From Acidilobaceae archaeon (GTDB lineage Archaea > Thermoproteota > Thermoprotei_A > Sulfolobales > Acidilobaceae): 39,902 nucleotides of DNA. Below, piece by piece: positions 7,312-16,545 of this stretch (positions are counted from its first letter, which is position 1; every line of letters starts with the position of its first letter). A program made the translations under genes and the position numbers. The stretch covers positions 1 through 39,902 of the forward strand of contig JALTZJ010000059.1 of the NCBI GenBank assembly GCA_027046245.1. Direction: 5' to 3'. Below the pieces are notes generated by a model that had not been told where the DNA came from, ran no database searches, and was given only the letters and a program-made list of their open reading frames with translations.

Positions 7312-8367
7312 TTAATCGGTCCGTCCCCACTCTAGTAACAATATCTCCTCGTGGCAGCCGGGGTAAGCTATGGCCAGTCCAGGCCTTGAAGCGAATATCT
7401 CTATGAGCCTCCTGTCCAGCCTGAGAGCCCTTGCAATCCTCTCTAGGTACACAGGGTCTCTGACGCCAGCTATGATGACGGCTGTGTCCCTTGCAGGTGC
7501 CGGGGGCAGCACGGCGTCTGGGAGGTGAGTTGTAGCTAGTATCAAGGTTGACCTGGTCTCGCTTGCCCTCCTCAATGCTTCCTCATAATCCTCCTTGCCT
7601 ACAGCTATTACTAGCTCGGCGCCTAGAGCTGAGGCCAGGCGCCTCGCTAACTCTACTCCATGGCCTCCGATAACTATGAGAAGTGGCCTGTGGGCTGCGG
7701 AGAGAGAGGCGTCACCGGAGGCGCAGGAGAAGCCTCTACCGCTTCTGTATACCCCTACGAGCTTTACCCCCTTGAGCTTAAGGCCCTCGCAGCGGTAGCA
7801 CTCAGGAGCCGCTGCTACATAGGCACCCAGCCCGGCAGCAATGGCTGGGTGAAGGGCTCCTAGAAATCCAAGTATAACAGATTCAAGCATCGTTGGAGCC
7901 AGAGCGGCCGCTGCGCCAGCGTAGAGTGCAGCTGCACCGCTGGGTAGTGCAGGAGCGCCAGTTATGGCCGCTGCTAGAGCTGCAGCAGCTAGGCCCGTGG
8001 GCCGTGGTAGCGAATCGGATTGCAGAAGGGAGACTAGGCGGGGGGTCAGGGGCTCTCTCCTAGCTAGTATGAGTGCGGCAGCTATGGCTGCCAAATAGGT
8101 TAATGGCGAGGCTTCGCGGGAGACAGCGTAGGCTACCCCCGCGAGCGGGCCTGAGAAGAGGCTTACCACCCCCGCCGCAGATACTACGACTAGATCGACA
8201 GGAAATCCTAGCCCGGATAGCGCTGAAGGCACAACGCTATACTTGTAGGGGGCTGCCGCGGCAGCTATGGCAACTAAAGCTGCGAGTAGACCTCTCAATC
8301 TCCAATTTAAAGGGCCACACTCAATCCTAAACCTCAAAGGCACCGGGGATATTGCAGAGGCCCTCAT
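7312..8367 (-). CDS. Uncharacterised membrane protein with C-terminal soluble domain
   Basis: 351 residues, not recognised. Residues about 25-195 are very Ala/Leu-rich with roughly five or six hydrophobic segments (for example LLAALVAIAAAAAP, LVVVSAAGVVSLFSG, LTYLAAIAAALILA, ALYAGAAAALAPTMLES). Then comes CYRCEG, a possible half metal site. The remaining 150 residues look like a soluble Rossmann-like alpha/beta domain (LLIVIGGHGVELARRLASA, AELVIAVGKEDYEEALRRA, TLILATTHLPDAV). It starts with ATG 8367, divergent from the Lhr helicase gene, and is immediately upstream of the Rpo13-like gene. The hydrophobic part is compositionally biased, so segment counts are rough. No function is proposed. Confidence 0.75.
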   Translation of the reverse strand: MRASAISPVPLRFRIECGPLNWRLRGLLAALVAIAAAAAPYKYSVVPSALSGLGFPVDLVVVSAAGVVSLFSGPLAGVAYAVSREASPLTYLAAIAAALILARREPLTPRLVSLLQSDSLPRPTGLAAAALAAAITGAPALPSGAAALYAGAAAALAPTMLESVILGFLGALHPAIAAGLGAYVAAAPECYRCEGLKLKGVKLVGVYRSGRGFSCASGDASLSAAHRPLLIVIGGHGVELARRLASALGAELVIAVGKEDYEEALRRASETRSTLILATTHLPDAVLPPAPARDTAVIIAGVRDPVYLERIARALRLDRRLIEIFASRPGLAIAYPGCHEEILLLEWGRTD

Positions 8368-8487
8368 TAATGCCCCCCGGAAACCCCCCTACCTTTAATC
8401 TTGCCGAGCATTGTAATACCTAGAAAGGGGGCCTCGGATCCACCTACGCCTATATTAGGCGGGATCGTGGATGCGAGGTCTAGTCTA

Positions 8488-11439
8488 ATGTCGTCAGCTA
8501 AGGAGTCAATGCGGAGCGGCAATGACTTGCATGGGGCTGCGGAGCTGCTCCACAGCAGGCTAAGGGAGGCTCTGAGAGGGCTCGGCTATAGAGAGCTATT
8601 ACCGGTGCAGGAGAAGGCTATACCGGTAATCCTTAGAGGTGAGCATACACTCATAGTAGCCCCTACGGGGAGCGGCAAGACCGAGGCCGCGCTTTTCCCT
8701 GTGCTAAGCATGATGCTTGAGAAGGGGGTGAAGCCTGGAGAGGGGGTGCACTCAGTCTATGTAACCCCCCTACGGGCCCTTAATAGGGATCTTGAGGTTA
8801 GGATTAGAGCGTTAGCTGAGGCCGTCGGCTACAGCGTCATGGTGAGGCACGGAGATACGCCTCAGAGGCTTAGGAAGGAGTTCTCGGCGAGGACGCCAGA
8901 TATAGTTATAACTACTCCTGAGAGCCTGGGGCTTCTCTTAGTCATCTACGGTAACAGGATCTGGGGCAGCGTGAGGTGGGTGATAGTAGATGAGGTCCAC
9001 GAGCTTGTAGATAGTAAGCGCGGGGTTGAACTTTCGCTAAACCTTGAAAAACTCTCTAGGATTAGCAGGTTCAGGGTTCAGAGGATAGGCCTCTCGGCTA
9101 CTCTCTCAAAGCACAGCATAGAAGAGGCTAAGCTAGTACTAGCGTATGGCCGTAGAGTTGAGATAGTCCAGGATCCAACACCTAAACGCTACAATATCAA
9201 AGTAGATATCGTTGAGGCAGGCGACGCTCTCGACCTAGAGTTCTGGAATAAAGCTGTGAGTAGGGTAGCAGAGATCATTAGGGAGGAGAGGGGTAGCGTA
9301 CTCGTTTTCGTAAACACTAGATACACTGCAGAGCTGCTAGCTTCACATCTCTCCAAGCTGCTAGGAACCGAGGTACCAGCGCATCATGGCAGCCTCTCAC
9401 GGCATGTGAGGGAAAAGGCTGAGAGGGATTTCAGGGAGGGACGCATCAAGGCGCTTGTGGCTACGAGTAGCCTAGAACTCGGCATAGACATAGGAAGGGT
9501 GAGCCTAGTAGTCCAGTTCCTGAGCCCACGCCAGGTTATAGCGATGGCTCAGAGGGCTGGTAGAGCTGGTCATAGGCTCTACGAGGTTAGCAGAGCAGTC
9601 ATAGTAACGCCTGACAACGTCTTCGAAGCTCTTGAGAGCGGCGTAATAGCGTTCAGGGCCGAAAGGGGCCACCTAGAGGACATAAAGGCTCCCAGAAACA
9701 GCCTTGACGCTCTAGCCCATTTCATGGCCGGCTCCGTTATAGACGGTACAGCGTCAAGCGTAGACGATGTAGTCAAGCTAGCATCAGGGGCTGGCCCCTA
9801 CAGTAGCCTCTCAAGGGATGACGCCGTCAGAGTAGCCAGCGTCCTAGACAACGTCAAGGTTATTATGTTGGGGGATGACGGGAGCCTTAGGCCTTCTAGG
9901 AGGACGCGATCCTACTTCTTCAAGGTGTCAATGATACCGGAGGAGAGGAGCCTCAAAGCGGTAGACATAGTATCTGGCCGAACAGTAGGCGAGCTAAGCG
10001 AGCGCTTCATTCAACTCAAACTGCTGAAGGCAGTGAAGCCCAAGGACCAGCCCATTATAATCCTGGCGGGCAAAGCCTGGAAGCTCTTGGAGGTTGACAT
10101 TGACGGCGGCAGAGTAACCTTGTCGCCCGTCGCCGAAATAGCAGGGTTTGTGCCCGTATGGGAGGGAGAAATGATACCGGTAGACTGGAGGGTCGCTAGA
10201 GAGGTGTGCGGCCTCATAGGCCTTGCCATGGTGGATGTGGAGGCCGCCAGGAGGGTTCTCCAGGCGAGGAAGCTGCCCGACTCCATGGTTGAGAAGATTA
10301 TAGATACCGCAAAGAGGACCGCTGAGGCGTGGGGAGAAGACCTTTACCTGAGCGAGAGGATCGCCATTGTGGAGAGCTACCCGGGAGCAGCTATCCTCTA
10401 CTCATGCTTGGGGAGTAAGGGCAACTTCGCGCTAGCAACACTAATATCAAAGCTCCTTGAGGGCAGGGCTGCCATAGAGTTCTCCTACATACCATACGCT
10501 ATCGTATTTAAAACATCTACCTCGGCCAGAATAGGCAGTCTAGTAGCCGAAGCGCTAATGACAGCCAAGAATTTATTGCCGCCTGAGAGGGCTGGATTAA
10601 TATATGATGCCGTCAGGAAGTCTAAAGCATACCTTATACGCTTTTACCACGTAGCCAAGAGGATGGGCGTAATCGATGCCGATAAGAGTGTGGCCCTCGA
10701 CGTTGTTAAGAAGCTTGCTGACGCCATGAGAGAGAGCCCTATAGACGAGGAGACAGTGCGTGAACTCGTTCACGATAAGCTAGATCTGCAAGCCCTAAAC
10801 AGGTATCTTGACTCCCTAGAGGATGTAAGAGTCGTGGAACTGAAAAATGAGACCCCCCTAGCCACTGAGGTCTACGGGAACCCATACATAAAAAGGGATG
10901 TCAGCTTAGACCTCAAGCAGATAGCGCTTGACATACTAATCCAGTTTAAGAAAAAGAATCTCGCGCAGCGCAGGGTTATAATGCTCTGCACTAGATGCAG
11001 CGCCCACTTTGAAGCCAGAGTAGGTGATATAGGTAGTGCAACTAGATGTCCAAAGTGCGGAGCCCTAAGCCTCGCGCCACTACCAGCAACAGAGTATGGT
11101 TACAAGCTACTTGAATACTACAGGAATAGCGCTGGCAAGAAGAAGCTTTCGAGCGAGGCCAGAAAGGCTGTTAAGGAGGTAATGGATAGGAGCCTCCTCT
11201 ACCTTACCATGGCGTCCCAGGGCCTGGGTAGGAAGGCTGTAGAGGCCTTGAGCGCGACAGGCGTAGGCCCGGCAAGGGCTAAGCGGGTGCTTTCAGCCCT
11301 CTTTGAAAGAGGCGAGCAAGGCTTCTACGAGGAAATAATAAGAGCAGAGGAGGAGTACGTGTCTACTAGGCTCTATTGGAGGGACAGCGCTAGTGAGGGC
11401 AGAAGGGCAGCCCGGGACAAGTCTGGGGCCACTCGTTAA
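8488..11439 (+). CDS. Lhr-type superfamily 2 helicase with zinc motif
   Basis: A large DNA/RNA helicase of the Lhr family, about 983 residues. All motifs are intact: Q-motif (LLPVQEKAIP), Walker A (PTGSGKTE, residues 59-66), TPLRALNRD, TTPES, DEVHE (168-172), GLSATL, VFVNTRYTAE, SSLELGIDIG and QRAGRAGHR (355-363). The winged-helix and Lhr C-terminal regions follow. A CTRC/CPKC zinc-ribbon pair at about residues 834-857 precedes a helical tail with a helix-hairpin-helix-like GLGRKAVEAL-x-ATGVGPARAKRVL. ATG 8488 is preferred because GAGGT lies eight bases upstream. The frame stays open to TTG 8401, but that codon sits almost on the TATA-like CTTTAA. Lhr proteins act in repair and RNA surveillance; which subgroup this is remains unsettled. 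Confidence 0.9.
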   Translation: MSSAKESMRSGNDLHGAAELLHSRLREALRGLGYRELLPVQEKAIPVILRGEHTLIVAPTGSGKTEAALFPVLSMMLEKGVKPGEGVHSVYVTPLRALNRDLEVRIRALAEAVGYSVMVRHGDTPQRLRKEFSARTPDIVITTPESLGLLLVIYGNRIWGSVRWVIVDEVHELVDSKRGVELSLNLEKLSRISRFRVQRIGLSATLSKHSIEEAKLVLAYGRRVEIVQDPTPKRYNIKVDIVEAGDALDLEFWNKAVSRVAEIIREERGSVLVFVNTRYTAELLASHLSKLLGTEVPAHHGSLSRHVREKAERDFREGRIKALVATSSLELGIDIGRVSLVVQFLSPRQVIAMAQRAGRAGHRLYEVSRAVIVTPDNVFEALESGVIAFRAERGHLEDIKAPRNSLDALAHFMAGSVIDGTASSVDDVVKLASGAGPYSSLSRDDAVRVASVLDNVKVIMLGDDGSLRPSRRTRSYFFKVSMIPEERSLKAVDIVSGRTVGELSERFIQLKLLKAVKPKDQPIIILAGKAWKLLEVDIDGGRVTLSPVAEIAGFVPVWEGEMIPVDWRVAREVCGLIGLAMVDVEAARRVLQARKLPDSMVEKIIDTAKRTAEAWGEDLYLSERIAIVESYPGAAILYSCLGSKGNFALATLISKLLEGRAAIEFSYIPYAIVFKTSTSARIGSLVAEALMTAKNLLPPERAGLIYDAVRKSKAYLIRFYHVAKRMGVIDADKSVALDVVKKLADAMRESPIDEETVRELVHDKLDLQALNRYLDSLEDVRVVELKNETPLATEVYGNPYIKRDVSLDLKQIALDILIQFKKKNLAQRRVIMLCTRCSAHFEARVGDIGSATRCPKCGALSLAPLPATEYGYKLLEYYRNSAGKKKLSSEARKAVKEVMDRSLLYLTMASQGLGRKAVEALSATGVGPARAKRVLSALFERGEQGFYEEIIRAEEEYVSTRLYWRDSASEGRRAARDKSGATR

Positions 11440-11556
11440 AGGTACCAAGGAAAACCTTATTTAACACCGCTGGCGGCTGCAGGATTTCTGAAAGGAGCGA
11501 GTGTAGCCCCAGGGATAACGCTTTAATAGTAAAGAAGTGCCTCCGAGGTGGAGACC

Positions 11557-12639
11557 GTGAAGGTGGGCATTACCGGCAACCGCAGGCCTGTAGTAGTGGT
11601 AACTGCTGACTGGGACGCCGACGGCGTCGTCAGCGCAGCCCAAATTTACTATGCGCAGGTTCATCTAGGCAAGTTCCCTTTAAGAGCCCGCAACGTTAAA
11701 GTTCAGGCTCTCCCCTCAGGGCCCCGTAGCATCCTAGAGAGAGTTGAAAGATTCGAGTGCGGCGAGTACCTAGTCATACTCGACATTCCATTCACGGATA
11801 ACGTTAGAGAAGCCCTTAAACTATATAGATCCAAGTGTCCTAGAGCAAGCATACTATACTTTGACCATCACGAAGCCACTATTGCTAATCTCAGTTTACT
11901 CGAGAAGGAGTTTGGAGTTAAGGGCTTCGTTGGCAGAACGCCCACTAGCATAATAGTTATGAACACTCTGAAACAACTAGGCATTAACTTAATGCCTAGG
12001 CTTAGGAACTTCGCTGAAGCCATCTACTATCTTGAATCTCCGGGAAGGCGTAGGATGCTTAGAGACCTTCAGCCCTCCGTGCCCCAGAGGATAATAGAGA
12101 TGGCTGCATCAATATCGAAAATGCTTAATAAGAACAAGAATGAAGATACATGGCTAAAGTTCGTTGTGTGGCTCAGCAATGTAACTCCTATTGATGATGA
12201 TGTGATTAAGCTTGAAGGCAAGAGTTTATTCGAGCTAGCTATAAGCAGGGGTGAGGAGGCCGACAAGGAAATAGAAAGGGTAGCCATGGATCTAGCTATG
12301 CAAGCGAGGCAGCTAGGCTTTATTAAATTTGTTGATGCCCGCGGCAAGTGGAACAAACCTGGAAGTAGCGCCTTGGCTAGCGCAATATTCAAGATACTAA
12401 AGAGTCCCGTTGCAGTTTTAATTCGAAGAGATGATAGGGCAAGGCTCCTCATTATAAGGAGCGGTAGGGGGGAAGCTGCAAAGATAATGAAGCTTCTACT
12501 TAAATGGGGGATAATTGACGATATTGGGGGCCACGAGAACATAGCCGTAGGAAAGCTTAGCGAAGATGTTACAATGAAGAGGCTTGAAGATGCCCTTAGA
12601 AGGGCTAGCTTTGAAGCCCTTAGGGGAGGCAGTACGTAA
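11557..12639 (+). CDS. DHH-family phosphoesterase
   Basis: About 360 residues with a DHH catalytic domain and a C-terminal DHHA1-like domain. Motif I is DWDADG (about residues 20-25), which replaces the more common DHDADG. Motif III is FDHHEA (about 106-111). The C-terminal substrate loop is GGHENIAVG (about 331-339), equivalent to GGGH. Such proteins cleave short oligonucleotides, cyclic dinucleotides or single-stranded DNA; archaeal examples include RecJ-like nucleases and Cdc45-like partners of GINS. The motifs predict an active enzyme. GTG 11557 follows GAGGTG by six bases and is preferred over the in-frame GTG 11548. A TATA-like CTTTAATAG lies at 11521-11529. The substrate cannot be told from sequence. 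Confidence 0.85.
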   Translation: MKVGITGNRRPVVVVTADWDADGVVSAAQIYYAQVHLGKFPLRARNVKVQALPSGPRSILERVERFECGEYLVILDIPFTDNVREALKLYRSKCPRASILYFDHHEATIANLSLLEKEFGVKGFVGRTPTSIIVMNTLKQLGINLMPRLRNFAEAIYYLESPGRRRMLRDLQPSVPQRIIEMAASISKMLNKNKNEDTWLKFVVWLSNVTPIDDDVIKLEGKSLFELAISRGEEADKEIERVAMDLAMQARQLGFIKFVDARGKWNKPGSSALASAIFKILKSPVAVLIRRDDRARLLIIRSGRGEAAKIMKLLLKWGIIDDIGGHENIAVGKLSEDVTMKRLEDALRRASFEALRGGST

Positions 12640-12712
12640 CGTTTTGCTGCGTGAAAGGGAGACTTACCATGTTATTTCGCAGGAGATTAGCGGAATGACG
12701 ATAGCCAAATAT

Positions 12713-14257
12713 CTATTCTGGTATGAATCTAACCTCGTATCCTTGCTTCTCTGCAAGCTTCTTAACCTTCTTTATCCTCCTAGCCGTGACTCTAGGACTA
12801 TACCTTGGTATTCTAACTATAAGTGTTCTATCTTGGACTTCGACTGCTGCGTCGGGCAGGAGCTTCTTCACAGCCTTAGCTATAACTGCTGCCTCTTCCG
12901 AGCCTGCCACGCTCCTAACCGGGACAACCATTGTCTGTTCTCCGAAGGTGTAGATCTCGTATTCTAGCTCGCCTGTTAGGAAATCCCTAACCTCGACGAC
13001 TGGCCTTGAGAGCTCTGCCTCCTTTAGCCCCGTGGGCAGCTTTACCGTTATGCTTAGCTCGTACACTTTGGTTACACGGCCCTGATCTATAAAGATTACA
13101 GTGTCTATTATGTTGGGTATCATGCCTAGCTCTACCCTCCTGATAAACCTTTGAATAGCGTCTATCGGCGTTGTTGCATGTATAACGCCTATCATGCCGA
13201 TGCCGGCAAGCCTGAGATCTATGTATAGCTGGAAGTCCTCGTCGCTCCTTAGCTCATCGTAGACCGTGTAGTCCGGCCTAGAGAGTAATAGTATATCGTG
13301 GAGCTCCCCCAGCTCAGCGTAGTTCTTCGAATACTGTGTTATCTCGGGTGGTAGCCTCATGTCCCTCGGCGACTCTATGGTCTTGACTACCTTCCCTTGC
13401 CTAGCGTAGAACTCTGCCAGTGCCTGTGCGAACGTAGTCTTGCCCATCCCCGGAGCCCCCGCTATTAGGATGCCTTCAGCCCTCTCCAGGAGCCTCCTGA
13501 AGAGCTTCTCCGGTAGATCGTAGTCCTCTAGCCTTAGCTTGACGACAGGCCTCACTATGGTTATCTCCCAGCCCTCGCTGAGAGGAGGCCTCGTTATCAC
13601 TATCCTGTAGTTCCTGAGCTGCACTATGGTGCTGCCGGCCCTATCTATCTCTATGAAGCTCTTCTCGTCGCTGGTAGCCGCCTCAATTATCTCCCTGGCT
13701 ATCTCCTCCACTTCCTGCCTGGTCATTGGCTCGTCTCTCAGCCTGACAAAGGCCCAGGAGCCCGGCTTCCCCACCTTGGCCAGCGGCGGCGTGTCCTCCT
13801 TTAGGTGCACGCTCATCGTCTTGCCGTCAAAGAAGTCGTCTATCCTTAGCCTGCCTGGCGCCTGGGTTTTCCCGGTGTACCTAACAGAGACTCCCAAGGC
13901 GCGGGCTGCAGTGGCTTGAACCCTGTCACTCGTCACTAAGATCCCATTAATTCTTAGCGTATACCTCCTAATTATGGCCTTCACGTCCTCGTAGCTGAGA
14001 GGCTTGAAGCCCGGCTCATCCTCGACTATAGTGACCTCAACGCCCTCCCAGGGTGTACTCATTATCTTCTCTAGCTCCTCGAGGCCAGCCATGCCGGCGC
14101 TCCTGCCACGTCTAGCCTCGTAGTAGAAGTAATCCACTATAGCTCTATGGATCGCTACCTGGCCTCTTAGCTCCCCTGACTCTAGAAGCCTTGAAGCCGA
14201 ACCGTCAAGTATGCTATCAAGGTCTATGACGTAGATTGCATTATCCTGGCTCGCCAT
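12713..14257 (-). CDS. pina: PINA: PIN-domain and PilT-like ATPase
   Basis: 514 residues. The N-terminal PIN domain (IYVIDLDSILDGS, then VTSDR) is followed by a VirB11/PilT-like hexameric ATPase with Walker A GAPGMGKTTF (residues 267-276), and a C-terminal KH-like segment (VEVQDRTLIVRIPR). This is the COG1855 architecture. In Sulfolobus islandicus the family member PINA migrates Holliday junctions and binds Hjm/Hjc; that role is carried over by homology. ATG 14257 is chosen because GGAGGGTG stands ten bases before it. The frame runs on upstream to 14389, but those 44 residues are low in similarity. It is divergent from the amidohydrolase-like gene. Confidence 0.88.
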   Translation of the reverse strand: MASQDNAIYVIDLDSILDGSASRLLESGELRGQVAIHRAIVDYFYYEARRGRSAGMAGLEELEKIMSTPWEGVEVTIVEDEPGFKPLSYEDVKAIIRRYTLRINGILVTSDRVQATAARALGVSVRYTGKTQAPGRLRIDDFFDGKTMSVHLKEDTPPLAKVGKPGSWAFVRLRDEPMTRQEVEEIAREIIEAATSDEKSFIEIDRAGSTIVQLRNYRIVITRPPLSEGWEITIVRPVVKLRLEDYDLPEKLFRRLLERAEGILIAGAPGMGKTTFAQALAEFYARQGKVVKTIESPRDMRLPPEITQYSKNYAELGELHDILLLSRPDYTVYDELRSDEDFQLYIDLRLAGIGMIGVIHATTPIDAIQRFIRRVELGMIPNIIDTVIFIDQGRVTKVYELSITVKLPTGLKEAELSRPVVEVRDFLTGELEYEIYTFGEQTMVVPVRSVAGSEEAAVIAKAVKKLLPDAAVEVQDRTLIVRIPRYSPRVTARRIKKVKKLAEKQGYEVRFIPE

Positions 14258-14409
14258 ATTACCAGGGCACCCTCCAGAGTAGTAGTAGGGCCCTCTCGGA
14301 GCCGTATAGACTCGCGCTTCCCACGGGCGGCTAGGAGAGTTGCCAGCTAATAGCCCTCCCCCGGGCGCCTCGGATAATTCGGATAGCACTTACGCCGGGG
14401 CGACACGCC

Positions 14410-15237
14410 TTGATAGACGTGCTCATACAGGGTAGCCTCATACTAACGGGCTCTGAGGCCGTTAGAGACGGCTACGTATACGTGAACAACGGCATCGTGA
14501 AGAGCGTCGGCGCGGGGCTACCCCCGGAGGAGTACACCAGGGCGACACTAGTTCTCGGCGGTGAGGGGAGGATCGTGGCCCCGGGACTTGCAGTCGCCGC
14601 CGACGCCGCTGCTTACCCGATTAGGCTCCTCAAGCCCGGCACTGCAGAGAGGCTTAGGCTCTACAAGGCCCTCGGCGGTGAGGCCGCACTCTACTCGGCC
14701 CTACCCGCCGTGTACGAGCTTCACCTCCACGGGGCAACAACTATACTAGTGGAGTTCGCCGAGCCCAGCCTGCCCTTGAGGCTAGCAGAGGCCGTGGGGG
14801 GCCGCTACGGCCTCGTAGTGCCGTGCAGCGAGGATTACAGGCTTGAGAAGCCCGCGGCGCTAGCCGCTCTGCTCAGGCAGCCCTGCGACTCAAGGCTACC
14901 GGGCTTCCTAGAGAGCCCCCCGGTTTACAGGCCCTCCCTTCTAAGGAGGCCTTGGGAGGCCTCGGAGGAGCTTAGACGTCTCTACGGCGAGGCTGGCTAC
15001 GGTCTAAGGGAGGGAGTGATAGCTGAGATTGCAGTGTTCAACGCTTCAAGGCCCCCAGGCATGCTACTAGACAGGAGCGATCTCGACCTGGACACCATCT
15101 ACTCCCTAGGGCTGACAGTGGAGAGCCTCATTGTCGGAGACGAGGTTATAGTTGACAGGGGCGAGCACCTATACATAACTGATACGCACCTAGACAAGGC
15201 CCGCAGCCTAGCGCTGAGGCTGCTGCAGGGTCAGTGA
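14410..15237 (+). CDS. Degenerate amidohydrolase-like protein
   Basis: 275 residues with the composite-domain opening of metal-dependent amidohydrolases: DVLIQGSLILTG, an IVKSVG turn, and GRIVAPGL at about residues 53-60. At the place where active enzymes read PG-hydrophobic-D-x-H-x-H, this protein reads PGLAVAADAAA, so both metal-binding histidines of strand 1 are missing. It is also shorter than usual (typically 380 or more), with little barrel left, yet ends with a recognisable C-terminal composite segment (VESLIVGDEVIVDRGEH). The frame is intact, so it is a reduced homologue and not an obvious pseudogene. TTG 14410 is the only clear start. The remaining role may be structural or regulatory. 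Confidence 0.65.
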   Translation: MIDVLIQGSLILTGSEAVRDGYVYVNNGIVKSVGAGLPPEEYTRATLVLGGEGRIVAPGLAVAADAAAYPIRLLKPGTAERLRLYKALGGEAALYSALPAVYELHLHGATTILVEFAEPSLPLRLAEAVGGRYGLVVPCSEDYRLEKPAALAALLRQPCDSRLPGFLESPPVYRPSLLRRPWEASEELRRLYGEAGYGLREGVIAEIAVFNASRPPGMLLDRSDLDLDTIYSLGLTVESLIVGDEVIVDRGEHLYITDTHLDKARSLALRLLQGQ

Positions 15238-15287
15238 TCGAGGGCCTCACCATCCCGGCCTCCCGGGGGAGGACCGGTCGGTCCCTT

Positions 15288-16484
15288 CTACCTCTTCACC
15301 CCCACCTTCGCCTTGATCTCCTCGATGCTCATATGCTTGAGCTTGATCTCCACAGGGTCGGGGAGGAATACGTCATTCACCTTCTCGTACTCGCTCCTGA
15401 AGGCAGGGGGGTCTCCGCGGGGCGTAGGCGGCGAGTCAACGCCGCAGACCTCTACCTGCCTCTTGCTAATATCGTATAGGCCTATCTTCCTGCTCTCTTC
15501 CACTATCTCGTCCTTGTCGTGGCCTGCCAGGGGCCTTATTACCGGGAGCTCTAGACCCCCACTTATGAGCATCATATTCCTTATAGTCTGGCTCGCCACC
15601 TGGCCTATACTCTCGCCCGTCACAAGCGCTTCCGCCCCTATCCTCTTAGCGAGGGCTACGGCGTGCTCCATCATGAGCCTCCTCAGCACCAGGGTCCTAT
15701 AGCTAGGTGCCACTAGGCCGCTGGCAACCAGCACTGCTGGCCTAAAATTGACTACGTAGAGCTTCATGTCATGGCCGTAGGCCCAGTTGTCTGCGAGAGT
15801 CTTGGCGGCTTCCAGCGCTACCTCAAGGGCCTCAGGCACTCCGTAGTCGTAGAATACTAGGTGGGCTGGGCTGCCACGCCTCATCACCCTCCAAGCGGCG
15901 ACGCCCGAGTCGAAGCCCCCGCTGAAGAGGACTAGCACGGGCTCCTCACTACCCAGGGGGAGGCCTCCGGGACCCGGGATTACTGTGTCGTAGAGATATG
16001 CGGACCTGCCGCGCACCTCAACGTAGGCAGTATACTCTGGCTCCTCCAGGTCAACACCAGCCGCGCCCCTCTTCAGCAGCTCAGCTCCAAGCTCTCTCTC
16101 CAAGTCCTTGCTTGTGAAACCCTCGACACCACTTCTTCTAGCCCTAACCCTGAAGACTCTGCCCTTAACCCTGAACTCGAAGAACTCGGCAGCCCTCTCC
16201 ACGAGGTCATCGAGGCCTGTGAACTCTATCCTGTAGGCGGGGCTCACGCTCTTTACACCGAAAACCCTCGCCGCGGCCCTCGCCGCCTCCTCAAGGTTGG
16301 TTACACCCTCAATTATGACCCTGCCCTGGCTAACAGTTATCCGAGCCCCGGGCTCCTCGGCCCTCTCAAGGCTCTCCCTCAAAGCGTTTACCAGTAGCTT
16401 CTCCATCCTGACCCTGGCTCTGGCACCCTTAACCGCTATTTCACCGTACCTCACCATCACTACCCACTCGCCGGGCTGGGGCAT
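15288..16484 (-). CDS. thiI: tRNA 4-thiouridine / thiazole synthesis enzyme ThiI
   Basis: 398 residues. An N-terminal ferredoxin-like domain and a THUMP domain cover roughly residues 1-165, followed by a PP-loop ATPase. The PP-loop is SGGFDS at 188-193 and the family motif GESIGQVASQT is at 290-300. ThiI adenylates U8 of tRNA for sulfur transfer and in bacteria also serves thiamine synthesis. The E. coli rhodanese domain is absent, as usual in archaea, but the Cys corresponding to catalytic Cys344 is kept (C347 in VEVCGVDSPP). The start is ATG 16484, divergent from the 151-residue unknown gene. Confidence 0.95.
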   Translation of the reverse strand: MPQPGEWVVMVRYGEIAVKGARARVRMEKLLVNALRESLERAEEPGARITVSQGRVIIEGVTNLEEAARAAARVFGVKSVSPAYRIEFTGLDDLVERAAEFFEFRVKGRVFRVRARRSGVEGFTSKDLERELGAELLKRGAAGVDLEEPEYTAYVEVRGRSAYLYDTVIPGPGGLPLGSEEPVLVLFSGGFDSGVAAWRVMRRGSPAHLVFYDYGVPEALEVALEAAKTLADNWAYGHDMKLYVVNFRPAVLVASGLVAPSYRTLVLRRLMMEHAVALAKRIGAEALVTGESIGQVASQTIRNMMLISGGLELPVIRPLAGHDKDEIVEESRKIGLYDISKRQVEVCGVDSPPTPRGDPPAFRSEYEKVNDVFLPDPVEIKLKHMSIEEIKAKVGVKR

Positions 16485-16545
16485 CGTGCGCCACCCCTTG
16501 AATAATAGTTTCGCGTATTGGCTAGTGTTATGCTGAGGGGGAGTG

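Noticed and set aside
12584-12967. Open frame downstream of and overlapping the DHH phosphoesterase gene
   Set aside because: It lies mostly inside the PINA gene on the other strand and shows no independent ribosome binding site or family match.
14258-14389. N-terminal extension of PINA
   Set aside because: The strong GGAGGGTG site just before ATG 14257 and the start of the PIN domain there argue for the shorter protein.
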